A DNA stretch of 38,641 nt from a virus (IMGVR_UViG_3300042892_002737:1-38641); one strand, 5' to 3'; counted from the stretch's first letter, positions 25,954-32,531 are shown. A program made the numbers and translations. The notes: generated by a model not told the origin, from the letters alone.

Positions 25954-26029
25954 GGAGTAGTAGCATAGCGGCAAATGCATCTCCCTGTCTAGGAGACCAT
26001 CGTGGGTTCGAGTCCCATCTACTTCGCCA
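25954..26029 (+). tRNA. tRNA-Asp(GTC)
   Basis: Acceptor GGAGTAG pairs with CTACTTC, discriminator G, encoded CCA. The anticodon arm is TCTCC-CTGTCTA-GGAGA. Confidence 0.93.
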
Positions 26030-26050
26030 AACAAACTGATAGGAAATAAC

Positions 26051-26191
26051 ATGGCCAATGTAAAGCAGGGCAATTTGACAAGACCACCACAGTGGTGGAA
26101 ACACTTGAAAGATTGGAAACGAGTATTTTGGAAAACAGAGCGTCAAGCGCACAAAGATGCAATCAAAAAAGACTGTCCCAATGGACAGTGA
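26051..26191 (+). CDS. Small basic conserved phage protein (46 aa)
   Basis: The 46-residue protein is very basic, with R-P-P-Q-W-W-K-H-L-K-D-W-K-R-V-F-W-K-T-E-R-Q-A-H-K. The Trp/Lys-rich helix recurs in small proteins of aquatic myophages and suits nucleic-acid or membrane contact; no function is known. AGGAAA lies before the ATG. The next 89 bases (26192-26280) hold nothing I can identify. Confidence 0.7.
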   Translation: MANVKQGNLTRPPQWWKHLKDWKRVFWKTERQAHKDAIKKDCPNGQ

Positions 26192-26280
26192 CAAGAGTGG
26201 TAAACGAATGCAGGTGAAACTTTAAGATGAAGCAATTAACAGCGTAACCTAAAGTCGGCACCAAATTCTATGGAGAGTAT

Positions 26281-26577
26281 ATGTCAGACGAAAACGATAA
26301 GTTACAACACAGTACCCGACTGCATCAAAAAGAAAAAAAGATCAAGCGTCAAGTGCAGTTGGCCAAGAACTATTCATACCATAAACTCGGTTCTACCATG
26401 AATGATTGGAAGTATCTGACACAACCTCACCGCAACCACAAGACTGCAATCTTTAACTGCGGTGACCCCAAATGTTCAATGTGTATGAATCCCAGAAAAT
26501 CTACGGGTGAAGAATCTATGCAAGAGCGTAAACACAAACAAGATAAATTATACCGGGATGATGGCAAGGGGGATTAA
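26281..26577 (+). CDS. Conserved phage protein with G-D-P-K-C-x-M-C motif (98 aa)
   Basis: A charged protein whose centre carries H-R-N-H-K-T-A-I-F-N-C-G-D-P-K-C-S-M-C-M-N-P-R-K. The three cysteines (and nearby His) could bind zinc. The motif is recurrent in small proteins of T4-like aquatic phages, function unknown. GGAGAG lies before the ATG. Its stop interlocks with the stop of the opposing gene. Confidence 0.75.
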   Translation: MSDENDKLQHSTRLHQKEKKIKRQVQLAKNYSYHKLGSTMNDWKYLTQPHRNHKTAIFNCGDPKCSMCMNPRKSTGEESMQERKHKQDKLYRDDGKGD

Positions 26578-26852
26578 TCTTCCTCGTCTTTAACTTTGCC
26601 CCAATCACTTTTTGCACGAATAGCAAATGCCAGTTCACGCATACGCCCGAACTCTGGTGAGGACTTTTTATGTGGGCCTGATTTTTTAAGAGCATTGTAC
26701 GCTTTCAATAGCTCGGCTTTGCTCTTACCTGCATACTTGCCACGTTCTTCTGGGCTAACCACTGTGGGTTCTCCCCATTTTTCAACCAGCTGCTGATCGG
26801 CCATTTCGCTCAGAATGTCTAGGTACTTGCGTAAGAATTGTTGGTTGCTCAT
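26574..26852 (-). CDS. Conserved phage hypothetical protein (92 aa)
   Basis: The ATG at 26852 follows AAGGAG on the minus strand, so I prefer it to upstream codons. The protein is helical, with Y-L-D-I-L-S-E-M at the start, K-S-K-A-E-L-L-K-A-Y-N-A-L-K-K-S-G-P-H-K-K in the middle and M-R-E-L-A-F-A-I-R-A-K near the end. The last part is a recurrent block in aquatic phages. It is one of few minus-strand genes in the tRNA region. Confidence 0.78.
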   Translation of the reverse strand: MSNQQFLRKYLDILSEMADQQLVEKWGEPTVVSPEERGKYAGKSKAELLKAYNALKKSGPHKKSSPEFGRMRELAFAIRAKSDWGKVKDEED

Positions 26853-26918
26853 ATTGTAACTCCTTTGATAATACTTAATATGATGCACTTGCCCATTACT
26901 ACTACTTAAGTATGATAG

Positions 26919-26947
26919 TTGACACTAAATGCACAATCAAGTATAAT
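26919..26947 (+). promoter_or_regulatory. Perfect-consensus sigma-70 promoter
   Basis: TTGACA-17-TATAAT, serving the 69-aa gene and the tRNA-Ile/tRNA-Met pair behind it. Confidence 0.88.
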
Positions 26948-26975
26948 ACACATATACAAATTTAAAGAGAGCACA

Positions 26976-27185
26976 ATGTTTAAGGTATATTGGACTGACC
27001 ATCAAGACGTATCGTATGGCAAACAATTTGAAAAAATGACAGATGCCCTGAATTTCACACAAGAATTGCGCAACGTGCACCAGCGTAGGTTTGTTACCAT
27101 GGTGAGCGAGAACCCCGACTGTACCAATCTGTTGGGTGTGAGTGAAGCCAATGCAGACTACAATTGGAAAAAACGCAGAGCATAA
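26976..27185 (+). CDS. Conserved phage hypothetical protein (69 aa)
   Basis: The start at 26976 follows AGAGAG and lies 28 bases after the -10 box. The protein opens F-K-V-Y-W-T-D, has F-T-Q-E-L-R-N-V and R-F-V-T-M-V-S-E-N-P, and ends N-W-K-K-R-R-A. A small alpha/beta fold is likely. No function recognised. Confidence 0.72.
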   Translation: MFKVYWTDHQDVSYGKQFEKMTDALNFTQELRNVHQRRFVTMVSENPDCTNLLGVSEANADYNWKKRRA

Positions 27186-27190
27186 ACAAT

Positions 27191-27265
27191 ACCCGGTTAG
27201 CTCAGTGGTAGAGCAGCAGCTTGATAAGCTGTTGGTCGCAAGTTCAAATCTTGCACCGGGTACCA
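27191..27265 (+). tRNA. tRNA-Ile(GAT)
   Basis: Acceptor ACCCGGT pairs perfectly with ACCGGGT, the anticodon arm is GCAGC-TTGATAA-GCTGT and CCA is encoded. Confidence 0.93.
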
Positions 27266-27269
27266 TTAT

Positions 27270-27345
27270 GGTAGAGTAGCATAGTGGCCAATGCAGCACC
27301 TTCATACGGTGCCCATCGTGAGTTCGAGTCTCACCTCTACTACCA
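27270..27345 (+). tRNA. tRNA-Met(CAT), elongator type
   Basis: Acceptor GGTAGAG pairs with CTCTACT, the anticodon arm is GCACC-TTCATAC-GGTGC and CCA is encoded. It lacks initiator features, since the first acceptor pair forms (G-U). Confidence 0.88.
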
Positions 27346-27447
27346 AAATAATGAATATCATTTGCTATTAGGAATAAATAATAACATCAGTGTGCCGCAA
27401 GGGCATTGGTATATAAACAATCTTGCTTAACTTAAAGGAGAAAAATT

Positions 27448-29358
27448 ATGTCAAAGATTATCGGTATCGATTTGGGTACTACAAATTCATGTGTAGCAAT
27501 CATAGATGGAAAAACAGCAAAGGTCATTGAGAATTCAGAGGGTGCGAGAACCACTCCCAGTATCATTGCCTATATGCCAGACGGTGAAATTTTGGTGGGT
27601 GCTGGCGCCAAGCGTCAAGCAGTTACCAACGCCAAGAACACGATTTACGCAAGTAAGCGATTGATTGGCAGAAAGTTCAACGAAAAAGCAGTACAAAAAG
27701 ACATTAACCTAATGCCATTTACCATTGTAGAAGCAGACAATGGCGATGCATGGGTACAGGTAAACGACCGGCGCCTGGCACCACCGCAGATCAGTGCAGA
27801 AGTATTGCGCAAGATGAAAAAAACGGCTGAAGATTTCTTGGGTGAGCCTGTTACTAAAGCAGTTATCACAGTGCCCGCCTACTTCAACGACAGTCAACGT
27901 CAAGCAACCAAAGATGCAGGCACCATTGCCGGTCTTGAAGTGTTGCGTATCATCAACGAACCCACTGCAGCAGCATTGGCCTATGGTGTTGATAAAGCAG
28001 ACAAGGCCGATCGTAAAATTGCAGTGTATGACTTGGGCGGCGGCACATTTGATATCAGTATCATTGAGATTGCCAACGTAGAAGGCGACAAGCAGTTTGA
28101 AGTACTCAGCACCAATGGTGACACATTCTTGGGTGGTGAAGACTTTGACCAACGCATTATGGATTTCATCATTGATGAATTCAAACGAGAATCAGGTGTT
28201 GATCTGAGCAAAGACGTACTTGCACTGCAGCGTTTAAAAGATGCAGCAGAAAAGGCCAAGATTGAATTGAGTAGTAGTAACCAAACAGATGTTAACTTGC
28301 CATATATCACGGCTGATGCCACTGGTCCTAAACATCTCAATGTTAAAATCACTCGTGCGAAATTGGAAAGCATTGTTGAAGAACTGGTCATGCGCAGCAT
28401 TGAGCCATGTAAGACTGCTATTGCTGATGCTGGCATCAGTGTTGCTGACATTGATGAAGTTATCTTGGTTGGTGGTATGACTCGTATGCCCATGGTAGTA
28501 GAGCAAGTGGAAAAGTTCTTTGGTCGGTCACCTCGCAAAGATGTGAATCCAGATGAAGCAGTGGCCGTGGGCGCAGCTATTCAGGGACAAGTGTTGGGTG
28601 GTGGACGTTCAGACGTACTGTTACTTGACGTAACTCCACTGAGTTTGGGTATTGAGACTCTGGGTGGTGTAATGACCAAGATGATCCGAAAAAATACAAC
28701 TATCCCAACCAAGCACAGTCAGACTTATAGCACAGCAGATCATAACCAGCCTGGTGTCAGCATCAAGGTCTATCAGGGCGAGCGTGAAATTGTAGTGGGC
28801 AACAAGGCCCTGGGCGAGTTCATGTTAGAAGGTATTGAGCCAGCACCCAAAGGCGTACCACAAATTGAAGTGACGTTTGATATTGATGCCAATGGTATTC
28901 TTGATGTTAAGGCAGTGGACAAGAAAACAGGCAAAGAAAAGCAAATCACCATCAAGGCCAGTTCAGGGTTGAGTGAAGAAGAAATTGAACGCATGGTCAA
29001 AGATGCTGAATTGAATGCTGAGGAAGACAAGAAGATTGTGGATTTAGTATTAGCTCGCAATCAACTGGATGGCAGCATTGGCAACTTAGAAAAGAAAGTG
29101 GAAGAACTGGGTGACTATGTTCCCACTGAAGACAAGACAGCCATTGAACAGGCTATCACACAAGCAAAAGCCACTGCCGCTGGTGATAACAAAGATGACA
29201 TGGACAAGGCAGTGGAAACCCTACAAGAATGGTATCAAAAAACTATTCCTTGGGAAGGTGAGAAGCGCAACAAAGAAATGCCTGCGGGAGATCCAAGTCA
29301 ACAAGGTGATCCAAACGTAGTAGATGCAGAAGTCAAGGAAACAAAAGAAGCTGTATAA
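27448..29358 (+). CDS. dnaK: DnaK, Hsp70 chaperone (complete)
   Basis: The 636-residue protein is full length (E. coli DnaK has 638). The nucleotide-binding domain begins [13 protein letters not shown] and has D-L-G-G-G-T-F-D near residue 195. The interdomain linker [12 protein letters not shown] lies near 390, then the substrate-binding sheet and helical lid. It ends V-D-A-E-V-K-E-T-K, like bacterial DnaK. No DnaJ or GrpE gene is in the window, so it would use the host's or others elsewhere. It probably aids folding of virion proteins or stress survival of infected cells. GGAG precedes the ATG. It sits among tRNA genes and was probably taken from a host long ago, as its codon use matches the phage. 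Confidence 0.97.
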   Translation: MSKIIGIDLGTTNSCVAIIDGKTAKVIENSEGARTTPSIIAYMPDGEILVGAGAKRQAVTNAKNTIYASKRLIGRKFNEKAVQKDINLMPFTIVEADNGDAWVQVNDRRLAPPQISAEVLRKMKKTAEDFLGEPVTKAVITVPAYFNDSQRQATKDAGTIAGLEVLRIINEPTAAALAYGVDKADKADRKIAVYDLGGGTFDISIIEIANVEGDKQFEVLSTNGDTFLGGEDFDQRIMDFIIDEFKRESGVDLSKDVLALQRLKDAAEKAKIELSSSNQTDVNLPYITADATGPKHLNVKITRAKLESIVEELVMRSIEPCKTAIADAGISVADIDEVILVGGMTRMPMVVEQVEKFFGRSPRKDVNPDEAVAVGAAIQGQVLGGGRSDVLLLDVTPLSLGIETLGGVMTKMIRKNTTIPTKHSQTYSTADHNQPGVSIKVYQGEREIVVGNKALGEFMLEGIEPAPKGVPQIEVTFDIDANGILDVKAVDKKTGKEKQITIKASSGLSEEEIERMVKDAELNAEEDKKIVDLVLARNQLDGSIGNLEKKVEELGDYVPTEDKTAIEQAITQAKATAAGDNKDDMDKAVETLQEWYQKTIPWEGEKRNKEMPAGDPSQQGDPNVVDAEVKETKEAV

Positions 29359-29365
29359 GTTTCAA

Positions 29366-29440
29366 GCGGGTATAGCTCAGGGGTAGAGCGAAACATTGCC
29401 AATGTTTAGGTCGGGAGTTCGAAACTCCCTACCCGCTCCA
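29366..29440 (+). tRNA. tRNA-Gly(GCC)
   Basis: Acceptor GCGGGTA pairs with TACCCGC, discriminator T, encoded CCA. The anticodon arm is AAACA-TTGCCAA-TGTTT. It begins seven bases after dnaK and is probably on its transcript. Confidence 0.93.
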
Positions 29441-29447
29441 AATTAAA

Positions 29448-29524
29448 CCGTCTTTAGCTCAATTGGATAGAGCGTCGGGCTTCGAACCCGAAGGTTGTGG
29501 GCTCGAATCCTGCAAGACGGACCA
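29448..29524 (+). tRNA. tRNA-Arg(TCG)
   Basis: Acceptor CCGTCTT pairs perfectly with AAGACGG, the anticodon arm is TCGGG-CTTCGAA-CCCGA and CCA is encoded. Confidence 0.92.
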
Positions 29525-29570
29525 GTATTAAAATAATCAGTAGCTGGCGTTGTCAGTTAAATAACTATAC

Positions 29571-29660
29571 GGAAATGTGGCAGAGTCCGGTTTATTGCAG
29601 CAGTCTTGAAAACTGCCGAGTGTTAAAGCTCCGTGAGTTCGAATCTCACCGTTTCCGCCA
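29571..29660 (+). tRNA. tRNA-Ser(TGA)
   Basis: Acceptor GGAAATG pairs with CGTTTCC, the anticodon arm is GCAGT-CTTGAAA-ACTGC. It has a long class II variable arm, discriminator G and encoded CCA. Confidence 0.92.
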
Positions 29661-29679
29661 GAATATGGTAAAATAACAG

Positions 29680-29708
29680 TTGACATTAATTGGCAAATCA
29701 TGTATAAT
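29680..29708 (+). promoter_or_regulatory. Perfect-consensus sigma-70 promoter
   Basis: TTGACA-17-TATAAT ahead of the 72-aa membrane protein and the following tRNA-Ser and tRNA-Asn. Confidence 0.88.
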
Positions 29709-29733
29709 TGTTTCTTTAGTTGAAAGGCCTAAT

Positions 29734-29952
29734 ATGAATCTGAAATTAAAAGCAATTGGTATCACCCTAGGATTTTTTGTAATGACTGCTACAATAGGAG
29801 CAGTGGCGGCACATTTACCAGTACAGGCGATTGGCGCACTGGTGTGCATTGGTGTAGCATATTTGTTTTACACGCTGGTGTTGGGACAGTTGGAAATTAC
29901 CGAATCCCTTAAAAATATTGGTAACAAAAACACAGAAGTAAAAACCAAGTAG
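29734..29952 (+). CDS. Small two-helix membrane protein (72 aa)
   Basis: Start at 29734 follows GAAAGG. Two membrane helices (about residues 6-28 and 31-50) are followed by a polar tail with Q-L-E-I-T-E-S-L-K-N and a Lys-rich end. No family name recognised; such small inner-membrane proteins are frequent in this part of aquatic myophage genomes. Confidence 0.72.
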   Translation: MNLKLKAIGITLGFFVMTATIGAVAAHLPVQAIGALVCIGVAYLFYTLVLGQLEITESLKNIGNKNTEVKTK

Positions 29953-29958
29953 TAATCT

Positions 29959-30052
29959 GGAGACGTGGCCGAGTGGTCGAAGGCACTTCCCTGCTAAGGA
30001 AGCATATGGGCTTAAACCTGTATCGTGAGTTCAAATCTCACCGTCTCCGCCA
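29959..30052 (+). tRNA. tRNA-Ser(GCT)
   Basis: Acceptor GGAGACG pairs with CGTCTCC, the anticodon arm is CTTCC-CTGCTAA-GGAAG. It has a long variable arm, discriminator G and encoded CCA. Confidence 0.92.
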
Positions 30053-30076
30053 AGAACATGCAGTAAGTAAATATAT

Positions 30077-30152
30077 TGGCTAATAGCTCAGTCGGTAGAG
30101 CAAATGACTGTTAATCATTAGGTCCGTGGTTCGAGCCCACGTTAGCCAGCCA
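30077..30152 (+). tRNA. tRNA-Asn(GTT)
   Basis: Acceptor TGGCTAA pairs perfectly with TTAGCCA, discriminator G, encoded CCA. The anticodon arm is AATGA-CTGTTAA-TCATT. Confidence 0.93.
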
Positions 30153-30172
30153 AATATTATAAAGAGGAAACT

Positions 30173-30379
30173 ATGGCAGCAAAAAAAGTATTGACACGTG
30201 ATTCAATGAAAACTAAAACAGGCAAGACACGTTTGGGACCATTGAATGTAGCACAGTTGACCAAGTTGTTGGAAGGTGCTCGCAAGAAACATGCGCCTAA
30301 AATCAAACGTGCTATCGCTGAACGAACAGTCACACAACAAGTTTCAACAAAAGTTTCTGCTGAGGCAGTAGCAGAGTAA
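30173..30379 (+). CDS. Small basic conserved phage protein (68 aa)
   Basis: The protein begins A-A-K-K-V-L-T-R-D-S-M-K-T-K-T-G-K-T-R-L-G-P-L and continues as a Lys/Arg-rich helix, then an Ala/Val-rich end. The opening is a conserved block in small proteins of aquatic phages. The charge suggests nucleic-acid binding; function unknown. GAGG lies before the ATG. Confidence 0.72.
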   Translation: MAAKKVLTRDSMKTKTGKTRLGPLNVAQLTKLLEGARKKHAPKIKRAIAERTVTQQVSTKVSAEAVAE

Positions 30380-30389
30380 ATAAAATAAC

Positions 30390-30465
30390 GCCCCCTTAGC
30401 TCATTTGGTAGAGCAACTGATTTGTAATCAGTAGGTGACCTGTTCGAATCGGGTAGGGGGCACCA
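30390..30465 (+). tRNA. tRNA-Thr(TGT)
   Basis: Acceptor GCCCCCT pairs perfectly with AGGGGGC, the anticodon arm is ACTGA-TTTGTAA-TCAGT and CCA is encoded. Confidence 0.93.
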
Positions 30466-30473
30466 AACACTAT

Positions 30474-30701
30474 ATGTCATCATCTTCAGCCAAATTAGCA
30501 ACCCAATTAATTGAGAGAGTTAAGAATCTCAAGAAGCACACTGTCATGCTAAAAATAGATGGATTCACTGGACATGGACCAGTGCCATTTGATCTCAAGA
30601 TCACCAAAGGTTTGGCCACTGTAACACTGCTGGCAACTGATATGCTTGATGCCAAGCGACAAGTGAGTGCATATTTTGGCAGTGATGATTGGGTAGATTA
30701 G
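30474..30701 (+). CDS. Small hypothetical protein (75 aa)
   Basis: An alpha/beta mini-protein: a helix with K-L-A-T-Q-L-I-E-R-V-K-N-L, then strands T-V-M-L-K-I-D-G and F-D-L-K-I-T, and an acidic end. The ATG lies nine bases after tRNA-Thr and no Shine-Dalgarno is clear, so translation may start inefficiently. Not recognised. Confidence 0.6.
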   Translation: MSSSSAKLATQLIERVKNLKKHTVMLKIDGFTGHGPVPFDLKITKGLATVTLLATDMLDAKRQVSAYFGSDDWVD

Positions 30702-30713
30702 TTAACAATAGAT

Positions 30714-30742
30714 TTGACAATTAACCAGTAAGCATGTATAAT
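30714..30742 (+). promoter_or_regulatory. Perfect-consensus sigma-70 promoter
   Basis: TTGACA-17-TATAAT followed by AGCTGTATTGAATG, a downstream stretch close to that behind the promoters at 23157 and 24204. It drives the tRNA block 30779-31378. Confidence 0.88.
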
Positions 30743-30778
30743 AGCTGTATTGAATGAATTAAGTAGTAAACAGAGTTT

Positions 30779-30855
30779 GTCTCTATAGCTCAATTGGTTA
30801 GAGCATCCGACTCATAATCGGCAGGTTCCAGGTTCAAGTCCAGGTGGAGGCACCA
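30779..30855 (+). tRNA. tRNA with anticodon CAT (Met or Ile2)
   Basis: Acceptor GTCTCTA pairs with TGGAGGC, the anticodon loop is CTCATAA and CCA is encoded. As another elongator-type CAT tRNA exists at 27270, this one may be the lysidine-modified tRNA-Ile2 that reads ATA. The sequence alone does not settle it. Confidence 0.85.
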
Positions 30856-30864
30856 AGTAGCAAA

Positions 30865-30938
30865 GCGGGATTAGTTTAATGGCAAAACAGCAGATTTCCA
30901 ATCTTCGGTCGAGAGTTCGATTCTCTCATTCCGCTCCA
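30865..30938 (+). tRNA. tRNA-Gly(TCC)
   Basis: Acceptor GCGGGAT pairs with ATTCCGC, the anticodon loop is TTTCCAA, discriminator T, encoded CCA. The anticodon stem has one mismatch. Confidence 0.9.
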
Positions 30939-30949
30939 AAGTTTTAAAC

Positions 30950-30964
30950 GTTCTTTAGACAATT
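30950..30964 (+). promoter_or_regulatory. Weak boxA-like element before the tRNA-Leu pair
   Basis: GTTCTTTAGACAATT resembles rrn boxA with one extra base in the core. It lies before tRNA-Leu(TAG) and the intron-bearing tRNA-Leu(TAA). The match is much weaker than at 24288. Confidence 0.3.
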
Positions 30965-30977
30965 CAAGTAGTACGAT

Positions 30978-31060
30978 GCGCATATGGCGAAATTGGTAGA
31001 CGCGCCAGATTTAGGTTCTGGTCTCAACGGGTGGGGGTTCGAGTCCCTCTATGCGCACCA
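30978..31060 (+). tRNA. tRNA-Leu(TAG)
   Basis: Acceptor GCGCATA pairs perfectly with TATGCGC, the anticodon arm is CCAGA-TTTAGGT-TCTGG. It has a class II variable arm and encoded CCA. Confidence 0.92.
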
Positions 31061-31081
31061 AAGATTTACAGTAGAATGTAT

Positions 31082-31378
31082 GCCCGAATGATGGAATAGG
31101 TAGACATAGCAGACTTGAGAGTAAAATTTGAGTGCCCTGGGGGAAATCCTAGGAGTAGAATTCGTCAAATTCGGTGAACGCTTTAAAATGCCAATACCGA
31201 GCGAAGCTAAGTAAGAAATTACTTTGAACGTGTAGAGACTAGACGGCGAACATCTAAGGTAGCAATACTATGATGAAGGTATAGTCCAGACCGCAAACTG
31301 AAAAGGTAGCGAAAGCTATAGTGGTAAGAAAATCTGCCGGCGCGAGCCGTCCCGGTTCAAGTCCGGGTTCGGGTACCA
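31082..31378 (+). tRNA. tRNA-Leu(TAA) interrupted by a group I intron
   Basis: Exons 31082-31116 and 31329-31378 join into a complete class II tRNA: acceptor GCCCGAA with TTCGGGT, anticodon arm GCAGA-CTTAAAA-TCTGC and encoded CCA. The joined loop reads anticodon TAA (leucine). The break lies between U34 and A35 of the anticodon, the same site used by the tRNA-Leu(UAA) intron of cyanobacteria and plastids. The 5' exon ends in U and the intron ends in G, as group I splicing requires. Confidence 0.93.
31117..31328 (+). other. Group I intron (212 nt, no reading frame)
   Basis: Core elements appear in order: GCCAATACCGAGC (P4/Q region), AGAGACTAGACGG (P7/R region), AAGGTATAGTCC (S region) and GGTAGCGAAAGCT, a hairpin closed by a GNRA loop as in P9. 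Their sequence and spacing follow the tRNA-Leu(UAA) introns of cyanobacteria. It carries no endonuclease; the nearest homing-type gene is the HNH at 22597. At 212 nt it is among the small group I introns and is probably self-splicing. Confidence 0.92.
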
Positions 31379-31397
31379 GATTATAATAAATAGATAT

Positions 31398-31577
31398 ATG
31401 AAATTTAACATTTATGTAAACAGTATGTTTTACAGGTCACTGGACTTGGGAGATGTAGAAAAGTACAATCCCAAGACTATCACTGATATCGTATTTGCCG
31501 ACAGGGATGCAGGTCGTATTCCTGATAGTTTTAATACCAGTCAGGGCTTGTCAATTCGTATTGAAAAAGTAATTTAA
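31398..31577 (+). CDS. Small hypothetical protein (59 aa)
   Basis: The 59-residue protein opens K-F-N-I-Y-V-N-S-M-F-Y-R-S and has D-I-V-F-A-D-R-D-A-G-R-I and L-S-I-R-I-E-K at the end, a beta-rich mini-fold. No Shine-Dalgarno is obvious before the ATG; the A/T-rich TAATAAATAGATAT upstream could be a promoter -10 region. Not recognised. Confidence 0.55.
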   Translation: MKFNIYVNSMFYRSLDLGDVEKYNPKTITDIVFADRDAGRIPDSFNTSQGLSIRIEKVI

Positions 31578-31586
31578 CCAATTAAT

Positions 31587-31662
31587 GCATCGTTAGCTCA
31601 GTTGGTAGAGCGTCGCCTTTACACGGCGAATGTCGGCGGTTCGAGCCCGTCACGATGTACCA
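31587..31662 (+). tRNA. tRNA-Val(TAC)
   Basis: Acceptor GCATCGT pairs with ACGATGT (first pair G-U), the anticodon arm is TCGCC-TTTACAC-GGCGA and CCA is encoded. Confidence 0.93.
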
Positions 31663-31686
31663 TTCACCCTAACAGAAGAAAACACA

Positions 31687-31923
31687 ATGAACAAGATATA
31701 CGGACTTGATGGCATGGACGGCAGAACATCATCATTAGCTGCCAAACAAATTGGCGGCAAAGGTGGATTGTTTGATTTGGTGCTGGTGGCCAGTATCAGA
31801 GTAAGAGAACTTAAAAAAGGCCATGCTCCCAAAATAAACACTGGTCATGGCATCACCGTAACAGCACTGTGTGAAATTGAACAGGGTTTTATTGGTAGAG
31901 ATTATCTACGCAAATTAAAGTAA
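31687..31923 (+). CDS. RNA polymerase omega subunit-like protein
   Basis: The 78-residue protein holds the omega core: F-D-L-V-L-V-A-S-I-R-V-R-E-L-K-K-G (bacterial omega has F-x-L-V-L-x-A-x-x-R-A-R-x-L), and later V-T-A-L-C-E-I-E-Q-G-F-I (bacterial A-L-x-E-I-x-x-G-x-I). The N-terminal 20 residues differ from cellular RpoZ. Omega binds the beta-prime subunit and supports polymerase assembly and ppGpp response. A phage copy could replace host omega and alter promoter choice. There is only a weak purine-rich site before the ATG. It lies between tRNA-Val and tRNA-Trp. Confidence 0.78.
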   Translation: MNKIYGLDGMDGRTSSLAAKQIGGKGGLFDLVLVASIRVRELKKGHAPKINTGHGITVTALCEIEQGFIGRDYLRKLK

Positions 31924-31931
31924 TAACATAA

Positions 31932-32007
31932 GGCTCTCTAGTTCATGTTGGCAGAACATCGGTCTCCAAAACCGAAGAGCGCGGATCGTCACCGTGGAGA
32001 GTCGCCA
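31932..32007 (+). tRNA. tRNA-Trp(CCA)
   Basis: Acceptor GGCTCTC pairs with GAGAGTC, discriminator G, encoded CCA. The anticodon arm is TCGGT-CTCCAAA-ACCGA. Confidence 0.92.
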
Positions 32008-32014
32008 AAACAAT

Positions 32015-32092
32015 GCATCAGTGGCAGAGAGGTCCAATGCACGGGACTGCAAATCCTGAAAACCACAGGTTCAAATCCTGTCTGATGCTCCA
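32015..32092 (+). tRNA. tRNA-Cys(GCA)
   Basis: Acceptor GCATCAG pairs perfectly with CTGATGC, discriminator T, encoded CCA. The anticodon arm is CGGGA-CTGCAAA-TCCTG. Confidence 0.92.
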
Positions 32093-32129
32093 AGTGCAGG
32101 TAGCAACACATTAACATAAAGGAAAAATC

Positions 32130-32399
32130 ATGCAAGTAAGCGCAAGTCATATCTTAGTAGAAACAGCAGAACAAGTGAATCAATTGAAGGCACAGATTCA
32201 AGCAGGCGAATCATTCAGTGAATTGGCCAGAAAAATCTCCAAGTGCCCCAGTGGTGGCAATGGTGGTAGTCTGGGTACATTTGGCGAAGGTCAAATGGTC
32301 AAGCCTTTTCAGGATGCAGCATTTGCACTAGAAGTAGGTGGATTGAGTGAGCCTGTCCAAACACAATTTGGATATCATTTGATTCAACGTACTGCCTAA
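32130..32399 (+). CDS. Parvulin-type peptidyl-prolyl isomerase
   Basis: The 89-residue protein is a minimal PpiC/parvulin domain: S-A-S-H-I-L-V at the start, F-S-E-L-A-R-K-I-S-K-C-P-S, G-G-N-G-G-S-L-G-T-F-G-E-G-Q-M-V, F-Q-D-A-A-F-A-L and a final F-G-Y-H-L-I. Parvulins speed cis/trans change at proline bonds and so assist folding in the cytoplasm; no signal peptide is present. AAAGGA precedes the ATG. Together with DnaK it gives the phage two folding helpers, which suits its very large fibres. Confidence 0.95.
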   Translation: MQVSASHILVETAEQVNQLKAQIQAGESFSELARKISKCPSGGNGGSLGTFGEGQMVKPFQDAAFALEVGGLSEPVQTQFGYHLIQRTA

Positions 32400-32406
32400 G
32401 CACAAT

Positions 32407-32481
32407 CGCGGGATAGAGAAGTAGTATCTCGTTTGGCTCATAACCAAAAGGTCGCTGGTGCGAATCCAGCTCCCGCAACCA
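32407..32481 (+). tRNA. Initiator tRNA-fMet(CAT)
   Basis: C1 faces A72 unpaired, the hallmark of bacterial initiators, next to GCGGGA/TCCCGC. The anticodon loop is CTCATAA and CCA is encoded. The anticodon stem TTTGG/CCAAA has only two of the usual three G-C pairs. Confidence 0.9.
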
Positions 32482-32484
32482 ATA

Positions 32485-32521
32485 ACCCTGTCAATTTAAC
32501 TGTTGACAGGGTATTTTTTTA
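32485..32521 (+). terminator. Rho-independent terminator ending the tRNA region
   Basis: A 10-bp stem (ACCCTGTCAA with TTGACAGGGT) and an 8-base loop are followed by a run of T. Its 3' arm contains the -35 box of the next promoter. Confidence 0.88.
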
Positions 32522-32531
32522 AGTGTACAAT
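32503..32531 (+). promoter_or_regulatory. Sigma-70 promoter nested in the terminator
   Basis: TTGACA, formed by the terminator's 3' arm, lies 17 bases before TACAAT. The T-run of the terminator is the promoter spacer. Confidence 0.72.

Noticed and set aside
26192-26280. A stretch ending GGCACCA that looked like a tRNA 3' end
   Set aside because: No complementary acceptor 5' strand and no T arm.
28773-29060. Antisense open frames within dnaK
   Set aside because: Common by-product of conserved dnaK codon patterns; no start signals.
30779-30855. Second initiator tRNA
   Set aside because: The first acceptor pair (G-C) forms, so it lacks the C1-A72 mismatch; only 32407 qualifies as initiator.
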